Part shown: positions 8,864 through 17,687 of the stretch, piece after piece
How the letters are laid out: the number at the start of each line of letters is the position of its first letter
Numbering within the stretch: the first letter of the stretch is position 1
Origin: Pseudomonas sp. CM27
Lineage (GTDB): Bacteria > Pseudomonadota > Gammaproteobacteria > Pseudomonadales > Pseudomonadaceae
Assembly (NCBI RefSeq): GCF_013179515.1
Contig: NZ_JABMCN010000006.1
Span: forward strand, 1-48,179
DNA length: 48,179 bases
Direction: 5' to 3'
The notes under the pieces: generated by a model
What the model was told of the DNA's origin: nothing
What the model saw: only the letters and a program-made list of their open reading frames with translations
Database searches by the model: none
Translations under genes and position numbers: made by a program

Positions 8864-9324
8864 GGCTTGCCCCCTTGGTCTTCGTCGATCACATCATCGG
8901 TCCATGGCTCGCCATCCAGCGGTGCGGAACGGGCCAGCTCGGCTTCATCCAGGCCGAACCCACCGCCGATCTCGTCAGCATTCACCTCGCGCAATGCCTC
9001 GTCCGCCGGGCCACCCTGGCCAGGCTCATGCGGGTCGCGGGCGCCGGTCTCGTCCAGCAGCGTATCGGGGCTCAGGTCGTCATAGGTCACGTTGTCCTCA
9101 TGCAAGCTGTCACTCAAGGCCTCGCCCCCTGTCATGCCGCTCTGCGCCACGCGGCGCGGCGAAAATTCCTGGGCGACATCGGCTGCCGGGCGCTCATCCC
9201 CTACCCGCCCCTCGCGTTCATCCTGGCGCTCACTGAAATCCAGTTCATGGACGCTGCCCATGCGGTCTTCGGTGTCATCGATTTCGGTCGGTGTATACGG
9301 TTTGGGGTCATCAGGTCTGGACAT
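8860..9324 (-). CDS. Acidic hydrophilic protein of unknown function, coupled to metallothionein
   Basis: 154 aa from the ATG at 9324, supported by GGAGACGATC upstream; a longer form starting at 9588 would run into ligD and is rejected. The sequence is rich in Asp, Glu, Pro and Gly with almost no hydrophobic core (for example DDLSPDTLLDETGARDPHEP), so it is probably intrinsically disordered. I recognise no catalytic domain. It lacks Cys, so it is not itself a thiol metal store, though its carboxylates could bind cations. It is the first gene of a two-gene unit with the metallothionein and is divergent from ligD across about 154 bp. Confidence 0.75.
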   Translation of the reverse strand: MSRPDDPKPYTPTEIDDTEDRMGSVHELDFSERQDEREGRVGDERPAADVAQEFSPRRVAQSGMTGGEALSDSLHEDNVTYDDLSPDTLLDETGARDPHEPGQGGPADEALREVNADEIGGGFGLDEAELARSAPLDGEPWTDDVIDEDQGGKP

Positions 9325-9478
9325 GATCGTCTCCGTCAGTTGGCTTACCTTCGGTCGACTCCACCAAACCCAGGAAGATTCAGAGTTTTTCAGCGCGCTC
9401 GCCTCGGCGGATATTTTGAACTCCGCCGGGCCCAGCCGCCTCCCAACGATAAGACCGCGACTCGCCCCGGAGCCCGCC

Positions 9479-11977
9479 ATGGCCAAACCCCTCGAGGAAT
9501 ACGCGCGCAAACGCGATTTCAACGCCACGCCTGAACCCAGTGGCAAGCGCAGCCGTGCCAAGCGGGCCCACGCCTTGCAGTTCTGCATCCAGAAACACGA
9601 CGCCAGCCACCTGCACTACGACTTTCGCCTGGAGCTGGATGGCACGCTGAAAAGCTGGGCCATCCCCAAAGGGCCGTCGCTCGACCCGAAGGTACGGCGC
9701 CTGGCCGTGCACGTCGAAGATCACCCCCTGGATTACGCCGACTTCGAAGGCAACATCCCTGAGGGGCATTATGGCGCGGGTGACGTTATTGTCTGGGACC
9801 GGGGCATCTGGGAGCCCGAGGGCGATGCGCAGGCGGCCTATGCCAAGGGCAAACTGCGTTTTCGCCTGCAGGGCGAGAAGCTCAGCGGCGTATGGAACCT
9901 GTTTCGCACTCGCCTGGCGGGCAAGAAGGAACAGTGGATGCTGGTCAAGTCGCACGACGGCCAGGCACGCAGTGAAAGCGAATACAGCATCGTCGACGAC
10001 CAGCCCGACAGCGTCATCAGCGACCGCACCCTGGTGCCAAAAGGCAGTACCGCAAAAGCAGCGAAGCGAAAACCTGCCACCCGCAAGCGGGCAAGCACCG
10101 GCAAAGCAGCTGCATTGCCAACCCACCTGGAGCCGCAGCTCGCCACCTTGGTCGACTCACCGCCCACCGGTGAATGGCGCTACGAAGTGAAATTCGACGG
10201 TTATCGCATCCTGGCCCGGATCGAAGGCGATGACATCCGCCTGTTTACCCGCAATGGCCACGACTGGAGTGCCAAAATGCCGGGGCAATTGAACGCCTTG
10301 CGCGAGCTGGGCGTCGACTCGGCCTGGCTGGATGGCGAAATGGTGGTCAACAACGAACACGGCGTGGCCGATTTTCAGGCGCTGCAGAATGCGTTTGACT
10401 CCGGGCGCGATGAGCAGATCACCTATTACCTGTTCGACCTGCCGTTTCTGGGCGGCCGTGACTTGCGCCAGGTACCGCTGCAGGAGCGCCGCCAAGCGCT
10501 GCGCCAGTTGCTGGAGCACAACGAGGCCGACAACCTGAAGTTCTCCGCCGACTTCGACCAACCGGTGGATTCGCTGCTCGACAGCGCCTGCCGCCTGCAA
10601 CTTGAAGGGCTGATCGGCAAGCGCCTGGACAGCCCCTACGTGGGCCGGCGCAGCGCCGACTGGATCAAGCTCAAGTGCACGCAACGCCAGGAGTTCGTGA
10701 TTGTCGGCTTTACCGACCCCAAAGGTAGCCGTAGCGGTTTCGGCGCCTTGCTGCTGGCACTGCATGACAATGAAAGCGGCGCGCTGCGCTATGCCGGCAA
10801 GGTCGGTACCGGCTTCAGCAGCACCACGCTTGCCAGTATCCATGCCCGTCTCGAACCGCTGGAAATCGCCAAGCCCGCACTGCCCAAACCGCCGACCGGG
10901 GCCGAAGCCCGCGGCGTGCACTGGCTGAAGCCACAGTTGCTGGCCGAAGTCGCCTACGCGCAGATGACCCGGGAGGGCATCGTCCGTCACTCGGTGTTCC
11001 ATGGCCTGCGCGATGACAAACCTGCCACTGCCATCGACCTGGAGCGCGCCATGCCCGCCAAGACCGTGCCGAAAACCAGAAAGGCCAAGGCAGCGGATGA
11101 GTTTGACGACCTGCGCCTGACCCACCCCGACCGCGTCATCGATGCCAGCAGCGGCAGCACCAAGCGTGACGTGGCCGAATACTACGCAGCGGTCAGCCAG
11201 TGGATCCTGCCGCAGCTCAAGCACCGGCCGGTGGCGCTGGTACGTGCGCCGGACGGGCTGGCGGGCGAGCTGTTCTTCCAGAAAAACGCAGGCCAGCTGC
11301 ACATCGCGCATGTGCTCAGCTACGAAAAAGCCGAGGCGGGTCAGGCGGCGATGGTCATCAATCGCCCGGACACGCTGCTCGGCGCCGTGCAGATGAACAT
11401 GCTCGAATTGCACACCTGGAATGGCACTGACAAAGACTTCGACAAGCCAGACCGCTTCGTCCTGGACCTCGACCCGGACCCCGCGCTGCCCTGGAAAGCC
11501 ATGCTCGAGGCCACTCAGCTGACCCTGACCCTGCTTGATGAGCTGGGCCTGAAGGTGTTTCTGAAAACCAGCGGCGGCAAAGGTATCCACCTGGTGGTGC
11601 CGTTGACCCGCAAGGCCGGCTGGGACGAAGTGAAGGACTTCAGCCATGCCATTGTCAATTACCTGGCCAAGCTGTTCCCGGACCGCTTGAGTGCCGTATC
11701 CGGCCCCAAAAACCGCGTGGGCCGTATCTTCATCGACTACCTGCGCAATGGCAAAGGTGCCACCACTGCCTGCGCCTACTCGCTTCGGGCCCGCGAGGGC
11801 TTGCCGGTTTCGGTACCCATATGGCGCGAAGAGCTGACACAGCTCAAGGGCGCCAACCAGTGGAACATCGCCAACCTGCGCGAGCGCCTGACGGAGGTGG
11901 AAGACCCATGGGCTGACATGGGTAAAGTGCGGCAGTCGGTCACCGCCCGCATGCGCAAGCAGATGGGCCTCGAATGA
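9479..11977 (+). CDS. ligD: Multifunctional ATP-dependent DNA ligase D
   Basis: 832 aa from the ATG at 9479 (MAKPLEEYARKRDF); the open frame extends further upstream but through the divergent gene. Domain order is PE-LIG-POL, as in P. aeruginosa LigD: a 3'-phosphoesterase domain (about 30-160; FCIQKHDASHLHYDFRLE and IPEGHYGAGDVIVWD), a Lys/Arg-rich linker, an adenylating ligase domain (about 215-520; motif I EVKFDGYR with Lys about 238; DGEMVV; EGLIGKR; WIKLKC), then a primase/polymerase domain (about 540-832; HPDRVID, RFVLDLDPDP with metal Asps, KTSGGKGIHL). It repairs double-strand breaks with Ku. It heads an operon continuing 40 bp later with the acyl-CoA dehydrogenase-like gene. Confidence 0.97.
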   Translation: MAKPLEEYARKRDFNATPEPSGKRSRAKRAHALQFCIQKHDASHLHYDFRLELDGTLKSWAIPKGPSLDPKVRRLAVHVEDHPLDYADFEGNIPEGHYGAGDVIVWDRGIWEPEGDAQAAYAKGKLRFRLQGEKLSGVWNLFRTRLAGKKEQWMLVKSHDGQARSESEYSIVDDQPDSVISDRTLVPKGSTAKAAKRKPATRKRASTGKAAALPTHLEPQLATLVDSPPTGEWRYEVKFDGYRILARIEGDDIRLFTRNGHDWSAKMPGQLNALRELGVDSAWLDGEMVVNNEHGVADFQALQNAFDSGRDEQITYYLFDLPFLGGRDLRQVPLQERRQALRQLLEHNEADNLKFSADFDQPVDSLLDSACRLQLEGLIGKRLDSPYVGRRSADWIKLKCTQRQEFVIVGFTDPKGSRSGFGALLLALHDNESGALRYAGKVGTGFSSTTLASIHARLEPLEIAKPALPKPPTGAEARGVHWLKPQLLAEVAYAQMTREGIVRHSVFHGLRDDKPATAIDLERAMPAKTVPKTRKAKAADEFDDLRLTHPDRVIDASSGSTKRDVAEYYAAVSQWILPQLKHRPVALVRAPDGLAGELFFQKNAGQLHIAHVLSYEKAEAGQAAMVINRPDTLLGAVQMNMLELHTWNGTDKDFDKPDRFVLDLDPDPALPWKAMLEATQLTLTLLDELGLKVFLKTSGGKGIHLVVPLTRKAGWDEVKDFSHAIVNYLAKLFPDRLSAVSGPKNRVGRIFIDYLRNGKGATTACAYSLRAREGLPVSVPIWREELTQLKGANQWNIANLRERLTEVEDPWADMGKVRQSVTARMRKQMGLE

Positions 11978-12017
11978 TGGCGTTACAGCCAATGGACATG
12001 ACCCGGGAGACGCGCTG

Positions 12018-13061
12018 ATGAGCATCGTTCAGGACTTCAACCTGACCAACCTCGACCGGCTGTTGCGCACCTTCGGTGAACGGCAGCAGCCTTTGAACCT
12101 GGACACGCAACTGCCCCAGCTTATCCAGGCCTTGCAAGCCGATCACCTGGACCTGCTGCCGTTGCCGGGCCAGGGCAACACACTTCGCCGCTGGCAGACC
12201 CTGGCCAGGGTGGCCGGCTGCGACCTGGCCCTGGCCAAGCTGTACGAAGGCCACACCGACGCCCTGGCCATACTCGCCGAATGTGCTGCCGCTCATCACG
12301 CTGCAGACGGTATCTGGGGTGTATGGGCTGCCGAGCCGCCTGGTGCACGTGCCCATATCAGCGCGCGGCAGGGTGACCAGGTGCGTCTGGTCGGCCGCAA
12401 AGCATGGTGTTCCGGCGCCTTGCAGATCGACAGGGCCTTGATCACCGCCTGGGACGAAGCGGAGCAACCGCAGCTGGTTGCGATCGAGCTGTCGCAACCC
12501 AGCCAGGAGTTGAACATCGAACACTGGCAAGCCGTGGGCATGGCGACCACGGCCAGCGTCGAAGTCGAATTCAACAACACCCCTGGCACGCTCATCGGCA
12601 AACCCGGCCAGTACCTGTCGCGCCCCGGCTTCTGGCACGGCGGCGCGGGCATTGCCGCCTGCTGGTACGGTGCGGCAGAAGCCCTGGCGGACTACCTGCG
12701 CGAGCATTGCCGCAACCCACGGCCCGATGTGCATGCCGATGCGCACCTGGGTGCTGTGGACGCCGCGCTGTTCGGCGCCCGCGCGGCGCTGCGCGAATGC
12801 GCTGGCTGGATTGACCGCCAGCCCGGGGCAGACGCCAGTTTCGAAGTGCGGCGCACCCGTGCGCAGGTCGAACAGGCGGTGGAGCAAGTGATCAGCCATG
12901 TCGGCCGGGCGTTGGGCGCGACCCCGTTCTGCCGTAGCAGCCACTTTGCTCGCTTGATTGCCGACCTGCCGGTATTCCTGCGCCAGAGCCACGCCGAGCG
13001 TGACCTGGCGGTCCTGGGGCAGCAGCTGGCACAAGTGCCGGCCGGGGCGTGGCAGCTATGA
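12018..13061 (+). CDS. Acyl-CoA dehydrogenase-like flavoprotein
   Basis: 347 aa with a GGGAGA site before the ATG. The central part has the ACAD beta-domain feel (GIWGVWAAEP, RLVGRKAWCSGA, ATTASVEVEFNNTPGTLIG) and the C-terminal helices end in FLRQSHAERDLAVLG, typical of ACADs. It is short for a housekeeping ACAD (about 380-400) and I could not place the catalytic base. The substrate is probably not a fatty acyl-CoA: the gene is fused by ATGA overlap to a PIG-L deacetylase and followed by a methyltransferase and a glycosyltransferase, which suggests oxidation of a specialised intermediate. It belongs to the ligD transcript by spacing. Confidence 0.8.
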   Translation: MSIVQDFNLTNLDRLLRTFGERQQPLNLDTQLPQLIQALQADHLDLLPLPGQGNTLRRWQTLARVAGCDLALAKLYEGHTDALAILAECAAAHHAADGIWGVWAAEPPGARAHISARQGDQVRLVGRKAWCSGALQIDRALITAWDEAEQPQLVAIELSQPSQELNIEHWQAVGMATTASVEVEFNNTPGTLIGKPGQYLSRPGFWHGGAGIAACWYGAAEALADYLREHCRNPRPDVHADAHLGAVDAALFGARAALRECAGWIDRQPGADASFEVRRTRAQVEQAVEQVISHVGRALGATPFCRSSHFARLIADLPVFLRQSHAERDLAVLGQQLAQVPAGAWQL

Positions 13062-13813
13062 GCGAGAACCTGATACAAGCCAGCAGCGGCACGCCGTGGG
13101 CAGCCTGGCAGCAAGCGGCACTCCTGGCCCGCGCCACCTGGCTCGATGCGCGCCAGCTGTGCCCGCCGGGGCGCCGCCTGGTGCTGATCGCGCCACATCC
13201 GGATGACGAGATACTCATGGCGGGCGGCTTGCTGGCCGATTTCCAGGGGCGCGAAGGCGACTTGCTGCTGATCTCCGCCACGGACGGTGAAGGCAGCCAT
13301 CCCGGATCAAACCAATGGAGCGAGCATCGCCTGCGTCGGCAGCGTCCGCAGGAAAGCCGCCTGGCCCTGCAGCAGCTGGACCTTGACCTGGGCCGGGTGG
13401 ACTGGCGCCGACTCAACCTCAAGGACGGCCATCTGCCTCGCGAAGAGGCGTTTCTGGTCAGCCACCTGACCCAGCTGCTGCGGCCCGATGACTTGCTGAT
13501 GGCAACCTGGCGCGGGGATGGACATTGTGACCACGAGGCCGTCGGCCGCGCTGCCGCGCACGCCGCGCACGCCCGTCAGGTGCAACTGGCGGAGGTGCCG
13601 GTGTGGGCGTGGCACTGGGCGCAGCCTGACGACCCGCGCCTGCCGTGGCCCCGTGCGCACCGGCTGCAGCTGGATGAAACCCGCCTGGCGCGCAAGCGCA
13701 AGGCCCTGGCCGCCCACGCCAGCCAGCTGGAGCCGGATGGCACTAACCCGCCGGTGCTGCCGACGAACCTGCGTGACTGCCTGTTGCAACCTTTTGAACT
13801 GGTGTTTCTTTAA
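13058..13813 (+). CDS. PIG-L family N-acetylglucosamine-type deacetylase
   Basis: 251 aa; ATG at 13058 overlaps the previous TGA, preferred over an upstream in-frame codon at 13049. The zinc-binding signature LIAPHPDDEILMAGG sits at residues 43-57 (His47, Asp50), and the third ligand is expected in GHCDHEAVGRAAA. The family deacetylates GlcNAc-linked lipids or thiols (PIG-L, MshB, BshB). Its neighbours (ACAD-like, NodS-like methyltransferase, GT2) point to a modified amino-sugar product. It is followed by the methyltransferase after 11 bp with its own GGAG-type site. Confidence 0.9.
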   Translation: MSENLIQASSGTPWAAWQQAALLARATWLDARQLCPPGRRLVLIAPHPDDEILMAGGLLADFQGREGDLLLISATDGEGSHPGSNQWSEHRLRRQRPQESRLALQQLDLDLGRVDWRRLNLKDGHLPREEAFLVSHLTQLLRPDDLLMATWRGDGHCDHEAVGRAAAHAAHARQVQLAEVPVWAWHWAQPDDPRLPWPRAHRLQLDETRLARKRKALAAHASQLEPDGTNPPVLPTNLRDCLLQPFELVFL

Positions 13814-13824
13814 ACGGAGTTGTC

Positions 13825-14424
13825 ATGAGCCTTGATGCGCAGTATTTCGCTGACCTGTATGCCAGCAACGAAGACCCGTGGGCGTTCCGCACCCGCTGGT
13901 ACGAAAAGCGCAAGCGTGAACTGGTCATGGCCAGCCTGCCGCGCCAGTGCTACCAGCGCGTATTCGAACCCGCCTGCGCCAATGGCGAGCTCAGTGCCCT
14001 GCTCGCCGACCGCTGCGCCGATCTGCTGTGCCAGGACATCGATCCCACTGCGGTGGGCCTGACCCGCGAGCGCCTGGCCGACGTCCGGCACGCCTCGGTG
14101 GACGCGGCACGGCTGCCCGGCGACTGGCCGGGTGGGCGGTTTGACCTGATCGTGCTGAGCGAAATCGGCTACTACCTTGACCCCACCGACTGGCTGCAGG
14201 TTATCGAGCAGTCGGCGGCCAGCCTGACCTACGACGGCGGCCTGCTGGCATGCCACTGGACTCACCCGATTGCGGGTTGCCCGCAGGACGGCCGCGAAGT
14301 GCACCGGATGCTGGCCAAGCACCTGCCGCTGTACCCGGTATTTCGCCATGAGGAGGCGGACTTCCTGCTGGAGTACTGGTCCAGCCAGCCCAGCGTGGTC
14401 GACCTCGACGAGACCTGCCCATGA
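13825..14424 (+). CDS. NodS-like SAM-dependent methyltransferase
   Basis: 199 aa. The N-terminus YFADLYASNEDPWAFRTRWYEKRKR is characteristic of the NodS/nodulation N-methyltransferase group. Motif I is FEPACANGELSALLA and the acidic loop is QDIDPTAV. LIVLSEIGYYLDP is post-motif. NodS methylates the free amine of a deacetylated chito-oligosaccharide. Here a PIG-L deacetylase is directly upstream, so deacetylation followed by N-methylation of an amino sugar is a consistent guess. The stop overlaps the ATG of the glycosyltransferase. Confidence 0.87.
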   Translation: MSLDAQYFADLYASNEDPWAFRTRWYEKRKRELVMASLPRQCYQRVFEPACANGELSALLADRCADLLCQDIDPTAVGLTRERLADVRHASVDAARLPGDWPGGRFDLIVLSEIGYYLDPTDWLQVIEQSAASLTYDGGLLACHWTHPIAGCPQDGREVHRMLAKHLPLYPVFRHEEADFLLEYWSSQPSVVDLDETCP

Positions 14425-15095
14425 TTGCCGTGGTTATCCCTGCGCATAACGAAGCCCGCCGCCTTGGCCGCTGCCTCAAGTCTGTGCTGGCGGCGGCACG
14501 CCAGGCTGAACAGGCCGGGCATCAGGTTGAAATACTGGTGGTACTGGACCGCTGCAGCGATGGCAGTGCGGCCGTGGCCAGGCGCCATGCGGTGCACACC
14601 CTGGCTCTTGACGCGGGTAACGTCGGTGAAGCCCGGCGGGCCGGCGCGGCCTGGATGATCGAGCGCGGCGCCAGCTGGCTGGCCTGCACCGATGCCGATA
14701 GCCAGGTGCCGCCGCACTGGCTGGTGTCCCAGCTGGACTGCGGCACGGATGTGGTGTGCGGCACCGTGCACGTGCAGCGCTGGCAGCCGTGGCAGAAGGC
14801 GGCGTTGCGCCAGCTGTACCTGAGCCGCTACGAAGCCCGTGAGGGCCATCGGCATATCCATGGGGCGAACCTTGGGGTAAGCGCGCAGGCCTATCAGCGC
14901 ATTGGCGGGTTCCGGCCGCTGCCGGCCCATGAGGATGTGCACCTGGTCCGGGACCTGGAGGCGCTGGGCGTGCTGATCAGCTGGACCGCCCGGCACAGCG
15001 TGGCCACCAGTAGCCGCCGCGACAGCCGCGCGCGCGAGGGCTTTGGTGATTACCTGGCGAACCTGGAGGGCTTTGCACCGGTCGAGGGGTCATGA
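14421..15095 (+). CDS. Family 2 glycosyltransferase
   Basis: 224 aa; ATG overlaps the methyltransferase stop (ATGA). GT-A features: the N-terminal VVIPAHNEARRLGRCL, VLDRCSDGS, the metal-binding ACTDADSQVP and HIHGANLGVSAQAY followed by GGFRPLPAHEDVHL, where the Glu-Asp is typical of the catalytic base region. It has no TM anchor, so it is probably cytoplasmic and uses a nucleotide sugar. It is the last gene of the ligD-side operon. Its 3' end overlaps that of ku on the other strand by 6 bp, leaving no room for a separate terminator. Confidence 0.9.
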   Translation: MIAVVIPAHNEARRLGRCLKSVLAAARQAEQAGHQVEILVVLDRCSDGSAAVARRHAVHTLALDAGNVGEARRAGAAWMIERGASWLACTDADSQVPPHWLVSQLDCGTDVVCGTVHVQRWQPWQKAALRQLYLSRYEAREGHRHIHGANLGVSAQAYQRIGGFRPLPAHEDVHLVRDLEALGVLISWTARHSVATSSRRDSRAREGFGDYLANLEGFAPVEGS

Positions 15096-15950
15096 CGCCT
15101 TGCGCGTACGCTTGGCAGGCTTCTTCTCGGCAGCAGGCTTCTTCTTGCTCGGTGCGCTGACCTTGCCACCCAGGCTGCGCTTGAGCAGTTCGGTAAGGTC
15201 GATGATGTCCGCGCTTTTCTCGGCACCGGCAGCTTCGCCCTTCTCCACCGTCTCGATCTTGCCCTTGCTGGCCTTCTCTTCCACCAGATCGAGAATGGTC
15301 TGGCGGAAGGCATCATGATACTCGTCGGGGCTCCAGACACCGGACATGTCCTCGACCAGTCGCTTGGCCATGTCCAGTTCGCGCTTGTCCACCTTCACAT
15401 CGGTGACGCTGCTGTCGAGCTCCAGGGTTTCCAGCCCGCGCACTTCTTCCGGCCAGCGCAGGGTGATCATCACCAGGGCCTCGTCCAGCGGCCGTAGCAA
15501 CGCCAGATGCTGGCGGGTATGCAGCACCACCGTGGCCAGGGCCACCTTGCCGGTGCTGGCCAAGGTTTCGCGCAGCAACGCGTACACCTTGCCGCCACGC
15601 CGGTCCGGGCTCAGGTAGTACGGCGTATCAAAATGCTGCAGCGGGATATCACCGGCATCGACAAAGGAAAAGATATCGATGGTCTGGGTGGCCTCGGGCC
15701 GCGCCTTGCGGATTTCTTCCTCGCTGATCACCACATAGCGGCCCTTCTCGTACTCCACCCCTTTGACGACGTTTTCCTTGTCGATGTCCTTGCCGGTGAC
15801 CTTGTTTATCCGCTTGTAGCCAACCGGGTCCATGCTGCGCTTGTCGAGCCAGTCAAAGTCGACGCGCTCGGTGCGCACTGCGGTATTGAGCGCTACCGGG
15901 ATATGTACCAGGCCAAAACTGATCGCGCCTTTCCAGATTGCCCTAGCCAT
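15090..15950 (-). CDS. ku: Non-homologous end joining protein Ku
   Basis: 286 aa, normal for bacterial Ku. It starts MARAIWKGAISFGLVHIPV, the standard Ku N-terminus, continues with the Ku core (FDWLDKRSMDPVGYKR, FSFVDAGDIPLQHFDTPYYL) and ends in a Lys-rich tail (KKKPAAEKKPAKRTRKAS) that in Ku proteins aids DNA threading. It forms a homodimeric ring on DNA ends and recruits LigD. It is convergent with the ligD operon rather than co-directional, and lies last in a run of minus-strand genes starting with the KGG/lipoprotein/oxidase genes. Confidence 0.97.
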   Translation of the reverse strand: MARAIWKGAISFGLVHIPVALNTAVRTERVDFDWLDKRSMDPVGYKRINKVTGKDIDKENVVKGVEYEKGRYVVISEEEIRKARPEATQTIDIFSFVDAGDIPLQHFDTPYYLSPDRRGGKVYALLRETLASTGKVALATVVLHTRQHLALLRPLDEALVMITLRWPEEVRGLETLELDSSVTDVKVDKRELDMAKRLVEDMSGVWSPDEYHDAFRQTILDLVEEKASKGKIETVEKGEAAGAEKSADIIDLTELLKRSLGGKVSAPSKKKPAAEKKPAKRTRKAS

Positions 15951-16022
15951 GGACCTGCTCCTCGATTGCCTGCCGATATCACAAGTGACTGCTGGGGACC
16001 GCGAAGGTTTAACCTTGGCGCC

Positions 16023-16928
16023 CTATGGCAGCGGGTTGCCGCCGGTCACGCCGAAAATTTCACCGGTGATGTAACTGGACTCCTGGCTGGCCAGCAGCAC
16101 ATACACCGATGCGCATTCGGCTGGCTGGCCCGGGCGCTTCATCGGGGTATGCCCGCCGAAGTCCGGGATCTTCTCGGCTGGCTGGCCGCCGCTGGGCTGC
16201 AGCACGGTCCAGATCGGCCCGGGTGCCACGGCATTGACACGGATGCCGCGCTCGATCACTTGCTTGGCCAGCGCCTTGGTGAAGGCAACGATCGCGGCCT
16301 TGGTGGTGGCATAGTCGAGCAATGTGGCCGAGGGCTGGTAGGACTGGATGGAGGCCGTGTTGATGATGGTCGCCCCGGCGGGCATCAGCGGGACGGCGGC
16401 CTGGCACAACCAGAACAACGCGTAGACATTGGTTTTCAGGGTGTGGTCGAACTGCTCGTGGCTGATCTGGCTGATGTCCTTGCGGGCTTCCTGCTTGCCA
16501 GCGACGTTCACCAGAATGTCCAGGCCGCCCAGCTGCTCATGGGCCTGGTCGACCAGCTGCTTGCAGAAGTGCTCGTCCTTCAGGTCGCCGGCAATGGCGA
16601 CCGCCTTGCGGCCCTCTGCTTCGATCAACTTGATCACTTCGCGGGCGTCGGGCTGTTCTATCGGCAGGTAGTTGAGGGCAATGTCCGCCCCTTCGCGGGC
16701 AAATGCGATGGCCACGGCCCGGCCGATGCCCGAGTCGGCACCGGTGATCAGCGCCTTGCGCCCCGCGAGGCGACCGAAGCCTTTATAGGTGTGCTCGCCG
16801 TGATCGGGTTTGGGTTGCATGTTGGCATCCAGGCCAGGTGCAGCCTGGCCTTGGGCCGGGAATGGCGGGTGTGGATACTGGGTCAGCGGGTTTTGCATGC
16901 TGAACTGGTCCTGGGGCTTGCTGGGCAT
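16023..16928 (-). CDS. YghA-like short-chain dehydrogenase
   Basis: 301 aa from the ATG at 16928, chosen for AGAGGA 8 nt upstream over an earlier start. A 55-residue Pro/Gln-rich N-terminal extension ([11 protein letters not shown]) precedes the Rossmann fold, as in E. coli YghA and Bacillus general stress protein 39-type SDRs. The cofactor motif is [12 protein letters not shown]; the Asn and Gly of [14 protein letters not shown] follow; the catalytic Ser-Tyr-Lys is in [26 protein letters not shown](P)-dependent aldehyde/ketone reductase. Many homologues are stationary-phase or desiccation induced. Ku starts 72 bp downstream on the same strand. Confidence 0.9.
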   Translation of the reverse strand: MPSKPQDQFSMQNPLTQYPHPPFPAQGQAAPGLDANMQPKPDHGEHTYKGFGRLAGRKALITGADSGIGRAVAIAFAREGADIALNYLPIEQPDAREVIKLIEAEGRKAVAIAGDLKDEHFCKQLVDQAHEQLGGLDILVNVAGKQEARKDISQISHEQFDHTLKTNVYALFWLCQAAVPLMPAGATIINTASIQSYQPSATLLDYATTKAAIVAFTKALAKQVIERGIRVNAVAPGPIWTVLQPSGGQPAEKIPDFGGHTPMKRPGQPAECASVYVLLASQESSYITGEIFGVTGGNPLP

Positions 16929-17054
16929 GGTGCGGGTCCTCTGCGGAAAACAGGTAGAAGCCTTCGCGACTGTGTAGCGCGAAGGCAGTTCTTCCATTTC
17001 GAGGTAGTCCCGGCATCGATGGTTTTTTCGGCCCGCGCAAACACCGACCGGCGG

Positions 17055-17681
17055 TCAGCCCTGGCTGAACAGCACCCGTTTGAAGGCCTCGGCAGCCAGG
17101 TGCACTTGCACCGCCCAATCGCCCGCCGCATCACTGCCGGCGTCATCGGAGATGTACTTCAGGCAGACCAGCGGAATGCCTTCGCTACGTGCGATCAACG
17201 CCAGCACATAGGCCTCCATGTCGACCACATCATAAGGCGCGTCACCATGGTTGATCTCGAAACTGTCCCCGCTGCCGCAGGTTTCCAGCGGCAAGCCCGG
17301 CACTGTCACGCCATGCTCCAACAGCACGGGGATATCCGATAACGGCGTCTCGTAGCGGGCGAAACCCAACGGCGTCACGTCCATGTCGCGCTGGACGAAT
17401 CGGGTGCAACACACCACCTCGCCCTTGCCGTGGCGCAGGCTGCCGGCGGAACCGAGGTTGATGATGAGCCTGGGCCGGCGCGTAGCGATGGCCTTGGTCA
17501 GGGCGATGGCGGCATTGACCTTGCCGATGCCGGTGAACACGGTGTTCATCCCCGCGAACACACTGCCCGCTTCGGCCTCCAGGGCGAAGACAAAAAGCGT
17601 ATCGGCCAACGAAATATCAGGGAATTGCTGGGCAAGGATCATGGTGCAGAACGTCCGGGTGGCTGGCAAAGGCGCCGCCAT
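17055..17681 (-). CDS. MTA/SAH nucleosidase-like phosphorylase superfamily protein
   Basis: 208 aa if started at 17681, which lies 6 bp after the ligase stop; an ATG at 17642 would give 195 aa and neither has a strong ribosome site. Purine nucleosidase fold: FVFALEAEAG, GIGKVNAAIALTKA, LIINLGSAGSL, the ribose-binding VVDMEAYVLALIA and LKYISDDAG with the catalytic Asp. The MEA and SDDA motifs are those of MtnN-type enzymes, which cleave S-adenosylhomocysteine and methylthioadenosine. Placed in an operon with a SAM-dependent methyltransferase it may clear the by-product of that reaction, or act on an adenosyl-type substrate. Confidence 0.82.
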   Translation of the reverse strand: MAAPLPATRTFCTMILAQQFPDISLADTLFVFALEAEAGSVFAGMNTVFTGIGKVNAAIALTKAIATRRPRLIINLGSAGSLRHGKGEVVCCTRFVQRDMDVTPLGFARYETPLSDIPVLLEHGVTVPGLPLETCGSGDSFEINHGDAPYDVVDMEAYVLALIARSEGIPLVCLKYISDDAGSDAAGDWAVQVHLAAEAFKRVLFSQG

Positions 17682-17687
17682 TGTCGT

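Noticed and set aside
10157..12025. 622-codon frame antisense to ligD
   Set aside because: Shadow of the ligase and polymerase domains; His/Gln/Val-rich with no family resemblance.
15507..17342. 611-codon plus-strand frame across ku, SDR and nucleosidase
   Set aside because: Runs antisense through three recognisable genes and their intergenic gaps.
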